A DNA stretch of 6,885 nt from Planctomycetota bacterium (GTDB lineage: Bacteria; Planctomycetota; UBA1135; GCA-002686595), in contig JARGOW010000210.1 of NCBI GenBank assembly GCA_029212955.1, positions 1 to 6,885 on the forward strand, in the 5' to 3' direction. The position numbers and the translations under genes are program-made. Positions within the stretch are counted from its first letter, which is position 1. Each line of letters begins with the position of its first letter. Shown here in pieces: positions 1 to 6,620 of this stretch. A model generated the notes under the pieces. The model saw nothing but the letters and a program-made list of their open reading frames with translations. It had not been told where the DNA came from and made no database searches.

Positions 1-840
1 GAGCAGGTTTTGGCCCAATGGAGCGGACTTGGCTATTACAGCAGGGCCCGGTCCCTCCACAGGGCGGCACAAGCTATCGTGGAGGAGCACAACGGGCAAT
101 TTCCTCCGGATCACGCCCAAGCCCTGGCCCTGCCCGGGGTGGGCGAATACACGGCTGGGGCGGTTTTATCCATCGCCTACGGGCTCCCCGAAGCCCTGGT
201 GGACGGCAATGTGGAGCGCGTCTTCACCCGGGTTTTTGGTTTGCGTGCCGCGTCGGGATCCGCACCCCTGCGCAAGCACTCTTGGACCCTCGCTCGGCTT
301 TGCATGGAGTCATCTGCACCTGGGGATTGGAACCAGGCGCTCATGGAGTTGGGAGCCACGGTCTGCACCCCTGGCCAGCCCCGTTGCGAGGAGTGTCCCT
401 GGTCCCGGTCCTGCGTGGCAAAGGGCCGTGGCGAACAGGCCATGTATCCGAGCCCGAAACAAAGGAAGAAGACCGTTGACCTTCCAATCGAGGCTATTTG
501 TGTCCAGGATAGCGGTAGGTTGCTGCTTTTGCAGCGACCCCCAAAGGGGTCCATGGCAGGGCTTTGGGAGCTTCCTACCTTGCAGCCGGCAACCTCCGGT
601 GCCACCTCCATCTGGGCCGATCGTTGGCCCGACGGACTCGGGGCGAAGGGCCAGAGTCCGCTCATGCAGGCCAAACACGCGATCACGCACCACCGAATCG
701 TGATGACCGTGCGCGCCGGCACCATGGCAAAGTCCGATCGGATCGGGGATTCCCGCCTCGCCTGGTTCGGCTGGGATGAGCTCGAGGACTTGGCCCTAAC
801 CGGTCTGACACGCAAGGCAGTGGCCCATTTGGCGCCATAG
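1..840 (+). CDS. mutY: A/G-specific adenine glycosylase MutY, 5'-truncated by window edge
   Basis: Base-excision repair enzyme that removes adenine mispaired with 8-oxoguanine. The frame is open from base 1 and 279 residues are present. MutY is usually about 350 residues, so roughly 70 N-terminal residues lie outside the window, including the region that normally carries the catalytic Glu. Visible are the WSGLGYYSRAR motif (residues 7-17), the helix-hairpin-helix LPGVGEYTA (from about residue 44), and VDGNVERVF with the conserved catalytic-domain Asp at residue 68 (bases 202-204). The [4Fe-4S] ligands are spaced C-x6-C-x2-C-x5-C, with codons at 364, 385, 394 and 412. From about residue 155 a MutT/Nudix-like domain follows (GRLLLLQRP, GLWELP, then ITHHRI at the place of the family's FSH-like 8-oxoG reader). 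Having both the Fe-S loop and the Nudix-like domain argues for MutY rather than endonuclease III. The TTG at base 10 is internal, not the start. The identification is firm. Confidence 0.96.
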   Translation, partial: EQVLAQWSGLGYYSRARSLHRAAQAIVEEHNGQFPPDHAQALALPGVGEYTAGAVLSIAYGLPEALVDGNVERVFTRVFGLRAASGSAPLRKHSWTLARLCMESSAPGDWNQALMELGATVCTPGQPRCEECPWSRSCVAKGRGEQAMYPSPKQRKKTVDLPIEAICVQDSGRLLLLQRPPKGSMAGLWELPTLQPATSGATSIWADRWPDGLGAKGQSPLMQAKHAITHHRIVMTVRAGTMAKSDRIGDSRLAWFGWDELEDLALTGLTRKAVAHLAP

Positions 841-911
841 CCCACAGATATTAGGGACAACACAGGGGCGGCCCATGCTCAACCCCGGGGGCATGTTGTA
901 GACTCCTCGCG

Positions 912-1841
912 ATGAGCCCCTCCAACCAATCAGCTGCCGCCGGCGGACCCGGAAACACCGTCTCCCCTGGCATCACGCTCGTAGTGCCCGCCTACAACGA
1001 AGAGGGCGGAATCGAAGGGGTCGTGCGCCGCCTGAGCGCACTCACCTGGGATGAGCCCTTCGAGCTGCTCGTGGTCAATGACGGCTCCAGCGACCGAACC
1101 AGCGAAATTCTGACCGAACTGCAGGCCGAGTTCCCCGGTTTGCACGTGATCAATCACGGCATGAACCGGGGTTACGGCGCTTCGCTGCAAACGGGGTTCA
1201 AGGCCGCCGAGCACGATGTGATCGTGATCACAGACGCGGACGGAACCTATCCGGAAGACCGCATCCAGGAGCTGGTCCAACACGTGCGCGACGGGGCGGA
1301 CATGGCCGTGGGCGCGCGCACCGGTGCCGACGTGAACATTCCCTTGATCCGTAAACCCGCCAAGGCGGCCCTGCGCAAGTTGGCCTCCTACCTGGCAGGT
1401 ACCCGCATTCCCGATTTGAACTCGGGCCTGCGCGCCATGCGAAAGGACCTTGTGATGGCGTATTTGCCGATCCTGCCCAGCGGATTCAGTTTTACAACCA
1501 CGATCTCCCTGGCGTCCCTTACCAATGGGCATCGGGTGGATTATGTAAGTATCGATTACGCAGCGCGCTCCGGCCGTTCCAAGATCCGACCCATCCGGGA
1601 TACACTGGGTTTTGTCGCGCTGATCGTGCGAACCGTTCTCTACTTCAACCCGCTCAAGGTGTTCTACCCCGTTGCCGGGTTCCTGATGCTGCTCGTCATG
1701 GGCTCCGTCTACTTTGACATGTGGGTCGTGGAATCCGCACCCAACCTGAGCGACAAAACGGTTCTGCTGTTTGTCGCGTTCGTCCAAATCCTGTCCCTAG
1801 GCATGATTGCGGACCTGATCGATAAGAAATCGAGGCTCTAG
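912..1841 (+). CDS. Family 2 glycosyltransferase, polyprenyl-phosphate sugar synthase (DPM1/GtrB-like)
   Basis: Predicted to transfer a sugar from a nucleotide donor to a polyprenyl-phosphate carrier at the inner face of the cytoplasmic membrane. The 309 residues begin with a short Ala/Gly-rich leader. The GT-A fold follows: VVPAYNEE (24-31), VVNDGSSDRT (54-63), MNRGYGASLQTGF (84-96), the metal-binding DAD at 108-110 (DADGTYPED), VGART (133-137) and DLNSGLRAMRK (168-178). The PDLNSGLRA and FSFTTTI segments are typical of dolichyl-phosphate mannose synthase-like enzymes. Two C-terminal hydrophobic segments (about 250-268 and 283-301) end in a basic tail, as in GtrB-type enzymes. Sugar and lipid specificity cannot be read from the sequence. 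The ATG is the best start because the core begins only about 20 residues later, but no Shine-Dalgarno sequence precedes it. It lies 71 bases after mutY and 12 bases before the VWA gene in the same direction, so co-transcription with the latter is likely. Confidence 0.9.
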   Translation: MSPSNQSAAAGGPGNTVSPGITLVVPAYNEEGGIEGVVRRLSALTWDEPFELLVVNDGSSDRTSEILTELQAEFPGLHVINHGMNRGYGASLQTGFKAAEHDVIVITDADGTYPEDRIQELVQHVRDGADMAVGARTGADVNIPLIRKPAKAALRKLASYLAGTRIPDLNSGLRAMRKDLVMAYLPILPSGFSFTTTISLASLTNGHRVDYVSIDYAARSGRSKIRPIRDTLGFVALIVRTVLYFNPLKVFYPVAGFLMLLVMGSVYFDMWVVESAPNLSDKTVLLFVAFVQILSLGMIADLIDKKSRL

Positions 1842-1853
1842 TCCAGAAACGCC

Positions 1854-4052
1854 ATGAAATCCCTGATCCTTGCCTTCGGGCTTAGTTTGTTTCTCGCCGT
1901 ACCCCAGGACCTGGGGGACAACCTCAAGGATATGAAGCGTCTGCGGGATGATACCCCCGAAGACGTTTTGCAGGAGGTGGCCGAGGATGGCTCCAAGGAA
2001 GCACTCGATGGTTTGATCGAGTTTTATCCGACGCTGGCCACGATCTACACTCGGATCCAGGTGTTGTCCGCCATCTCAAACTACGACGGTTTGGAAGGAC
2101 ACGCCGCCGTGGCTGCCGAGTTCCTTGCCAACGCGATCGGCCAAACCGAGGACCCGGAAATCCGGGACGCCGCCCTGGCTGCGCTCAGCCAATGCGCGAT
2201 TTCCGGACCCCACTACCTGCGGGTTTTGGTGGAAAAGCCCCTGCCTTCCAACGTGCGCGAGCGCGCCCTTGAGCTGTACATCGAATCGGACGGTGGCACG
2301 GACATGGAATTCCTGAAGGGAATCTATTTGCTGCCGAGCATGGTCAAGGACGGAAGTGCCAAGGCCAAAAAGCCCACGAAGAAAAAGAAGAAGTCCAAGA
2401 AGGGCTCTGATTCTGAAATGGAAAAGGGCACCGTGCTGACCAATAGCACCGTCATGCGCGACATGGCGCTCAAGGCCTTCGGCCCGCGTGCGGACGTGAA
2501 GGAGCTCGAAGGCTACTTCGAGAAAGAAAGGAAGGTTCAAAAGAACAAGAGCTCTCGCCTCATCGCAACGATGCTCAAAGTGTTGGCAGCCAAGAACGCG
2601 CCCAACATCGACAAACTGGCCGAGGACGAGCTGAATCGAATCACCAATAACGGGGAAATTCGCTCCGCCGCCGCGGAGATCTTGGCCAAGAATCAGGGCA
2701 TCAAGATGCTCCCGGTTTTCGTGGAGATTGCGAAGTCCAAGGCAACGACCCCCGTCTCTCTCAACTGGACCATGGCTCGCTTGTTGCGCGACATGGATGC
2801 TGAGCAGGTGACCGAGGAACTTGTGGGACGTCTCGGCAAGGCGAAAAAGAACGAGCGCATCTTTATTCTGGACGCCATGCCCGTGCCCTGCGAGGACGGA
2901 GTGGTCAAGAAGGCGACCAAGGGCCTCAAGTCCAAGCTGCCAGTCGAACGCATCGCGACGATCCGTTTCTTGGCCCGCGCCGGGGGCGAGAAGACCGTCA
3001 AGAACTTCGAGAAGAACCTGAAGAAGGAAAAGGATCCCGCCGTGGTCGGGGCGTATCTCGAAGGGCTTGGTGAGCTCTACAAGAAGAACGACGAATGGAT
3101 CGGTCGCCTGCACGAATGGAGCGAAACGGGGAAGCCCGCCATCAAAACCGCCGCCAGCATGGAGATCATGCGCATGGGACGCGAAGAGGACCTGGATCGC
3201 ATCATCGCGTGGTTGGACGACGAGTCCTGGTCCATGCGCCAAGCTGCGCTGGTGGCCTTGGAGGGCATGGATGACAACGAAGTTCTACAGCCCATCATCA
3301 AGCGCATGTCCAAGGAAACGGGTCGATTGGCCTACGAGTTCGGGGAAACGCTGTTCCGTTTGACGGGCAAGAACTACGGCATGAACTTCAAAACCTGGCA
3401 GGCTTGGTATGACCAGGAAGGCGAGGATGTGGACCTGTTGTCCAAGGGCGAGCTACGCGAAGCGATTCGCGGTCGCGCACTCAAAGCTCAAAAGGAACGT
3501 TCCCGGCCGGCCCGCTTCTTTGGCATGGAAATTCGCTCCGCGCGGGTGATTTTCATCGTCGATGTGTCCGGCTCCATGGATTGGGAGCTGAAAGGCAAGT
3601 ACGTGGGCGAGCGAGGCGAAATTCGTATGGATCGCGCCAAGGAAGAGCTTGTCGCAGCTATCGATGGCCTGAAAAAAGGCACGCGCTTCGACATTGTCGC
3701 CTTTAGTGGCGGTGTGGATAACTGGGCCGCCGAACCCCTTGCGGGTTCCCAGGAGCCCAATCACGATGAAGCCAAGGAATGGGTCAAGGCCCTGGGTGCA
3801 GGCGGCGGAACCAACCTGTACGGTTCCCTTGAGAAGGCCTTCGAGGATCCGGACGTGGATACCATCGTGGTGCTCTCTGACGGCGAACCCTCCGTTGGAG
3901 ACATCATCGATCCGGGGTCTATCCGGGAAGCGGTCCAAGCCATGAACACCAACCGCAACGTGCGCATTCACACCATTGCATTGGGTGGAACGCTCCAGAT
4001 TCTGGAGTGGCTCGCCGAGGACTCGGGCGGCCGATTCATCCAAATCGAATAG
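1854..4052 (+). CDS. Predicted exported HEAT-repeat protein with C-terminal von Willebrand A domain
   Basis: A 732-residue protein of unknown specific role. Residues 1-15 look like an export signal (Lys2 followed by a hydrophobic run, possible cleavage near FLA-VPQ), so it probably acts outside the cytoplasmic membrane. Residues of roughly 30-500 are repeated helical pairs of HEAT/armadillo style, for example around 262-310 and 440-500, which usually form a protein-binding solenoid. They are interrupted by a Lys-rich stretch at 170-184 (10 Lys in residues 170-183). An LTGKNYGMNFKTWQAWY motif (503-519) follows, recalling the LTG...W..W ending of HEAT arrays in planctomycetal proteins. The C-terminal domain (about 564-732) has an intact MIDAS: D570-x-S572-x-S574, T653 in GGGTNLYGS, and D676 in VVLSDGEPS. 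It should therefore bind a divalent metal and a protein ligand. The ATG is 12 bases after the glycosyltransferase stop without a visible Shine-Dalgarno, suggesting an operon. The domain calls are confident; partner and process are unknown. Confidence 0.88.
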   Translation: MKSLILAFGLSLFLAVPQDLGDNLKDMKRLRDDTPEDVLQEVAEDGSKEALDGLIEFYPTLATIYTRIQVLSAISNYDGLEGHAAVAAEFLANAIGQTEDPEIRDAALAALSQCAISGPHYLRVLVEKPLPSNVRERALELYIESDGGTDMEFLKGIYLLPSMVKDGSAKAKKPTKKKKKSKKGSDSEMEKGTVLTNSTVMRDMALKAFGPRADVKELEGYFEKERKVQKNKSSRLIATMLKVLAAKNAPNIDKLAEDELNRITNNGEIRSAAAEILAKNQGIKMLPVFVEIAKSKATTPVSLNWTMARLLRDMDAEQVTEELVGRLGKAKKNERIFILDAMPVPCEDGVVKKATKGLKSKLPVERIATIRFLARAGGEKTVKNFEKNLKKEKDPAVVGAYLEGLGELYKKNDEWIGRLHEWSETGKPAIKTAASMEIMRMGREEDLDRIIAWLDDESWSMRQAALVALEGMDDNEVLQPIIKRMSKETGRLAYEFGETLFRLTGKNYGMNFKTWQAWYDQEGEDVDLLSKGELREAIRGRALKAQKERSRPARFFGMEIRSARVIFIVDVSGSMDWELKGKYVGERGEIRMDRAKEELVAAIDGLKKGTRFDIVAFSGGVDNWAAEPLAGSQEPNHDEAKEWVKALGAGGGTNLYGSLEKAFEDPDVDTIVVLSDGEPSVGDIIDPGSIREAVQAMNTNRNVRIHTIALGGTLQILEWLAEDSGGRFIQIE

Positions 4053-4075
4053 GGCTCTACCTTGGATTCCTAAGC

Positions 4076-4125
4076 CAACGCGGGCGCCTTTCACCCTGGC
4101 GGGAAGGGCGCCCGCGTTGCTTTAT
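4076..4125 (+). terminator. Intrinsic (Rho-independent) terminator after the VWA gene
   Basis: A perfect 12-bp stem, AACGCGGGCGCC at 4077-4088 with GGCGCCCGCGTT at 4107-4118. It extends outward by C4076-G4119 and inward through one G-U wobble to C4092-G4103, giving about 17 pairs around a 10-base loop. The 3' arm is followed by CTTTAT, a short T-rich tract. It begins 24 bases after the stop of the VWA gene and should end the mutY/glycosyltransferase/VWA run. The T tract is short, so termination may be incomplete. Confidence 0.85.
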
Positions 4126-4455
4126 AGGAGCTGTTTCAAAGACGACCCATACGCCCCGGGACGCTTAGGAATCACGCACAAGGGCGGTTTACAGGGGGCC
4201 GCAATCCTGAAAATGGAAGCGTTGCGTCGAGAGTTCGCCACGTTGTGGTCAAGTAATGCGGAAGGTGGACCGATGTTGGCATTGGCGACTGTTCAGGCAT
4301 TCGACCTTTACCCCGCCACGACATCACTACGGCGCGACCCTTCGCTACTTTCAGCGGTGGTCGCGCCGTTCTCGATCCCCGCAAAATGCCCCCGAATCAT
4401 CCTGCAACCGCGGTTTCCAACGAAATCGCCATGGGCTGCGGATAGACTTCACCCC
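4120..4455. other. 336-base intergenic/leader region without a convincing gene
   Basis: The stretch between the terminator and the YbhN-like gene. The + frame that later encodes the membrane protein happens to be open through the whole stretch (ATGs at 4213 and 4273). The translation is low in family-like features and contains the arms of a long hairpin, so I do not take it as coding. A 70-residue - strand reading frame at 4172-4384 shows no recognisable motif. I found no tRNA, repeat array or clear sigma70-type promoter. A promoter for the downstream gene is expected here because a strong terminator precedes it, but I cannot place it. Confidence 0.5.
4329..4369 (+). promoter_or_regulatory. 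Large hairpin in the leader of the YbhN-like gene
   Basis: A perfect 11-bp stem, ACGGCGCGACC at 4329-4339 with GGTCGCGCCGT at 4359-4369. An inner stem CGCT/AGCG (4343-4346 with 4353-4356) is closed by a six-base loop ACTTTC and extended by a T4342-G4357 wobble. Only c4340, t4341 and t4358 are unpaired between the two stems. No T run follows on either strand, so it is not a canonical terminator. It lies 86 bases before the proposed TTG start. It could be an RNA leader element, an mRNA-stabilising or processing structure, or a DNA inverted repeat bound by a protein. The structure is seen directly; its role is unknown. Confidence 0.55.
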
Positions 4456-5496
4456 TTGAAGAACCTGCGTTCCGTCCTCTCTTCGCTTGCGATCACCGCG
4501 TTGTTGGTGTGGGCATTGCTGTATTGGAGCGGGGTTGGCCTAGCCCAGGTTTTGAAGGCACTGGGCGATGTTCCCGGAAAGGTGTATTGGGCGGCCTTGG
4601 CGGTGCAGTTGTGTATCTACCCGCTGCGAGCGGCCCGTTTTCGCGCCCTGTTGCGCAACGCGGCATGGGAAAAGGAACACCGGGTGCCGACCCTGGGTCT
4701 CCTGCTGCCGATCACCCTGGCCCATTCCTTGATGGCTTATGTGCTGCCTGCAAAGGTGGGTGAAGCATCGCTAGTCCTGTACTTGCGCCGGGGGCTACAA
4801 GTGCCCGCGGCCCGTGGCTTGGCTGTTCTCTTTGTGGCGCGATTGCTCGATTTGGTCTGCGTCACCGCCTTCCTAGCCGTGGCTTGCTTGGTTGTGGGTG
4901 GCTTGGAACTCTGCCCGGATCCTGGCCGGATTCTGGTACTGGGAGCGGCGTTGTTGCCCCTGGCTTTCCTCATGGCCGCCGGACTCATCAAGGGAGCTTG
5001 GTTTGTGGAGCGATTGCAATCCCTTCTGGGGCCTCTGACCCGGCGCGGCGGACGGCTGGGGTCATTCTGCACCAAGGTACTTCAGCGTTTGGGGGAGGCG
5101 CTGGGTGAGGTTTCGAATGCTGCCATGCTGCGCGCCGCCCTTTGGAGTCCACCGATCTGGTTGGGCGTGTTTCTCTTTTACGCGATCCTGGCCCAGGGCT
5201 TCGGACTTCAGGATTTGGGCTTTGCGCAATCGGTGTTTGGAGCGGGATTGGCGGTTCTATTTGGCCTCTTGCCCATCAGTGCCTTCGCAGGCTTTGGTTC
5301 CCAGGATGCGGGTTGGGTGGTTGGTTTCACCGCCATGGGGGCGGTTCGCGAAGTTGCCATGGAGAGCGGATTGGCGATCCACTTGCTCTACGCCTTGCAC
5401 ATTGTTGTGCTTGGCTTGATCGGACACGCCTGGGCCCTGCGTCAGTCGGCAGGTTTCGAGCCCTTGGATCAGGCGCCGGAAGACCGGGATTCGTGA
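4456..5496 (+). CDS. YbhN/AglD-type membrane protein (LPG synthase TM/UPF0104 family, flippase-like)
   Basis: An integral membrane protein of 346 residues from the TTG at 4456. It matches the transmembrane family of lysylphosphatidylglycerol synthases: YPLRAARFRALL (55-66), LPAKVGEA (97-104, family P-x-R/K-x-G-E), VARLLDL (127-133, family ERxxDL) and LPISAFAGFGSQDAG (272-286, at the family's LPIS-GGxGxRE site with Asp for Glu). About seven to eight hydrophobic spans are visible, near 8-24, 42-57, 80-97, 120-148, 160-178, 233-247, 259-280 and 308-329. The soluble aminoacyl-transferase domain of MprF is absent, so this is the stand-alone form. Its members are thought to move or handle lipid-linked substrates. 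TTG is preferred because it yields a basic N-terminus followed at once by the first membrane span. Upstream in-frame ATGs (4213, 4273) would add non-family-like sequence across a hairpin. No clear Shine-Dalgarno is seen. The 3' end overlaps the opposing hydrolase gene by 28 bases. Confidence 0.85.
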   Translation: MKNLRSVLSSLAITALLVWALLYWSGVGLAQVLKALGDVPGKVYWAALAVQLCIYPLRAARFRALLRNAAWEKEHRVPTLGLLLPITLAHSLMAYVLPAKVGEASLVLYLRRGLQVPAARGLAVLFVARLLDLVCVTAFLAVACLVVGGLELCPDPGRILVLGAALLPLAFLMAAGLIKGAWFVERLQSLLGPLTRRGGRLGSFCTKVLQRLGEALGEVSNAAMLRAALWSPPIWLGVFLFYAILAQGFGLQDLGFAQSVFGAGLAVLFGLLPISAFAGFGSQDAGWVVGFTAMGAVREVAMESGLAIHLLYALHIVVLGLIGHAWALRQSAGFEPLDQAPEDRDS

Positions 5497-6620
5497 TCGA
5501 GCACGATGGCGTCGGCCACTAGCTTGCCGACCTCGCGACAGCCTTTGGGCGTCAGGTGCAATTCGTCGTAGAAGGTGTCGAAATCCAAATCCAGGTGGGG
5601 GAGCAATTCGACCTGCGCTGTACCCAGCTCGTCGGCCACTTCATGGGTGACGCGGTCCATGCCGCGTAAGAAGCTACGTGTGGCGGCGTAGGAGAAGTAC
5701 TCCTGGACCTGCCCTTCCGAGGCTTTGCCCATTCCGAAGTTCCAAAGGTACTTCTGTTCGTCCGCATTCAGTTCCCGGTCGACCCAGGGGGTGTGTACGA
5801 CCAGCACGCGCTTCGCTTTCTTGCGCGCAATGGTGATCAGGCGCGTAAGATTCTCGCGGTAGACGTCGAGCATGGGGCTGGCGTCGGGCATCACATCCAG
5901 AACCTTGCCTGCGGCCCGGTTGTCCCGGTTCTTTTGCACTGATTTGCCCACGCGCTGGCGGTGTTCCACGGGCTTTTTCCAACGGCGGTAGCCTGCGGAA
6001 GCCAGTCGCCGGAAGGCGCTAGAGAGCGGATTCCACGAGAAAGGGCCCAGCGGATGGGCGCGGAAAATGGCGTGGGCGTCCATTTCCTTGGGCGTGTAAT
6101 CGGCTGGACCGCCCTGTTCCGTCCAGGCCACCACATCGCTCGAACCCACCATCATGAAGATCAAATCCACGGACTCGTAGTGGCGCAGCGCACCGTCCAG
6201 CATGGTGCAAAGAGGCCCGCAGGCCATGAGCGAACGGCCGATGTTTCCCACGTGGGCGCGGTCCACGCCCAGGGCCTTCAGGGCCTCGGGCTGGTTGAGC
6301 TGGAGCTGGACTTGGTGGGGCCATTCCGCCTTTTGGTCGAGCATGTAGCACTCCACGGCGCTGCCACCCATGGCGATGGCGTGGAATGCATTTTCCGAAG
6401 CAGAGGGCGGCTCTGCTCCGCGCTCTCCGATGGAGTTGACCTCGAAATGGGTGACCGGTTCCAGTTGGGGCAGGGCCGACATTTCCAGCTCTAGGCGCGT
6501 GCGAGCGTGGGGTTGCCAGGCAAAGTAGCGCCCGCAGGTTTTCATATACAAGCGCGAGCAGGCCTCGGTCAAAATCCAGCCTAAGAGGCCGGCGGCCATG
6601 AAATACAGAACCCACATCAT
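5469..6620 (-). CDS. Membrane-anchored SGNH/GDSL-like hydrolase (possible glycan acyl-esterase or acyltransferase)
   Basis: A 383-residue protein with an N-terminal hydrophobic anchor (about 3-18), probably placing the catalytic domain outside the cytoplasm. SGNH blocks are visible. Block I is AMGGSAVEC with nucleophile candidate Ser87. Block II is around NIGRS (126-130, Gly128). Block III is MMVGSSDV, where family GxND is replaced by G159-S160-S161-D162. Block V is DELHLTPKG, with Asp352 and His355 completing the Ser-Asp-His triad. Such enzymes de-acetylate or acetylate polysaccharides or cleave other esters; the substrate here is unknown. The segment between blocks III and V contains a basic stretch (about 204-238). 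The ATG at 6620 overlaps the upstream flippase-like stop as ATGA. GAGG (6634-6631 on the - strand) lies 10 bases before it, inside the upstream gene. A second ATG follows directly at 6617. Translational coupling with the upstream gene is likely. Fold call is good; activity is uncertain. Confidence 0.8.
   Translation of the reverse strand: MMWVLYFMAAGLLGWILTEACSRLYMKTCGRYFAWQPHARTRLELEMSALPQLEPVTHFEVNSIGERGAEPPSASENAFHAIAMGGSAVECYMLDQKAEWPHQVQLQLNQPEALKALGVDRAHVGNIGRSLMACGPLCTMLDGALRHYESVDLIFMMVGSSDVVAWTEQGGPADYTPKEMDAHAIFRAHPLGPFSWNPLSSAFRRLASAGYRRWKKPVEHRQRVGKSVQKNRDNRAAGKVLDVMPDASPMLDVYRENLTRLITIARKKAKRVLVVHTPWVDRELNADEQKYLWNFGMGKASEGQVQEYFSYAATRSFLRGMDRVTHEVADELGTAQVELLPHLDLDFDTFYDELHLTPKGCREVGKLVADAIVLDHESRSSGA

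Noticed and set aside
874..895. Possible 7-pair hairpin (CATGCTC with GGGCATG) between mutY and the glycosyltransferase
   Set aside because: It contains a wobble, has an eight-base loop and no T tract, and is of a strength expected by chance in GC-rich DNA. No clear promoter or terminator is visible in 841-911.
930..1787. 285-residue open frame on the - strand opposite the glycosyltransferase
   Set aside because: The + strand frame has all family motifs. The opposite frame has no motif and is typical of GC-rich antisense open frames.
2361..2405. AAG/AAA-rich stretch as a nucleotide repeat
   Set aside because: It has no regular unit at the DNA level and is explained by a lysine-rich protein segment.
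2076..3242. 388-residue open frame on the - strand opposite the VWA gene
   Set aside because: It is a codon-bias shadow of a well-supported gene. The translation is rich in His, Leu and Gly without a recognisable domain.
3453..4094. 213-residue open frame on the - strand at the end of the VWA gene
   Set aside because: It lies opposite the intact MIDAS domain, begins inside the terminator hairpin and shows no recognisable fold.
3976..4455. In-frame 5' extension of the YbhN-like gene (up to 160 further residues, with ATGs at 4213 and 4273)
   Set aside because: It overlaps the end of the VWA gene in another frame, reads through the intrinsic terminator and the second hairpin, and adds no family-like sequence before the expected N-terminal membrane span.
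5961..6494. 177-residue open frame on the + strand inside the SGNH gene
   Set aside because: His/Gly-rich antisense shadow. The - strand frame carries the SGNH blocks.
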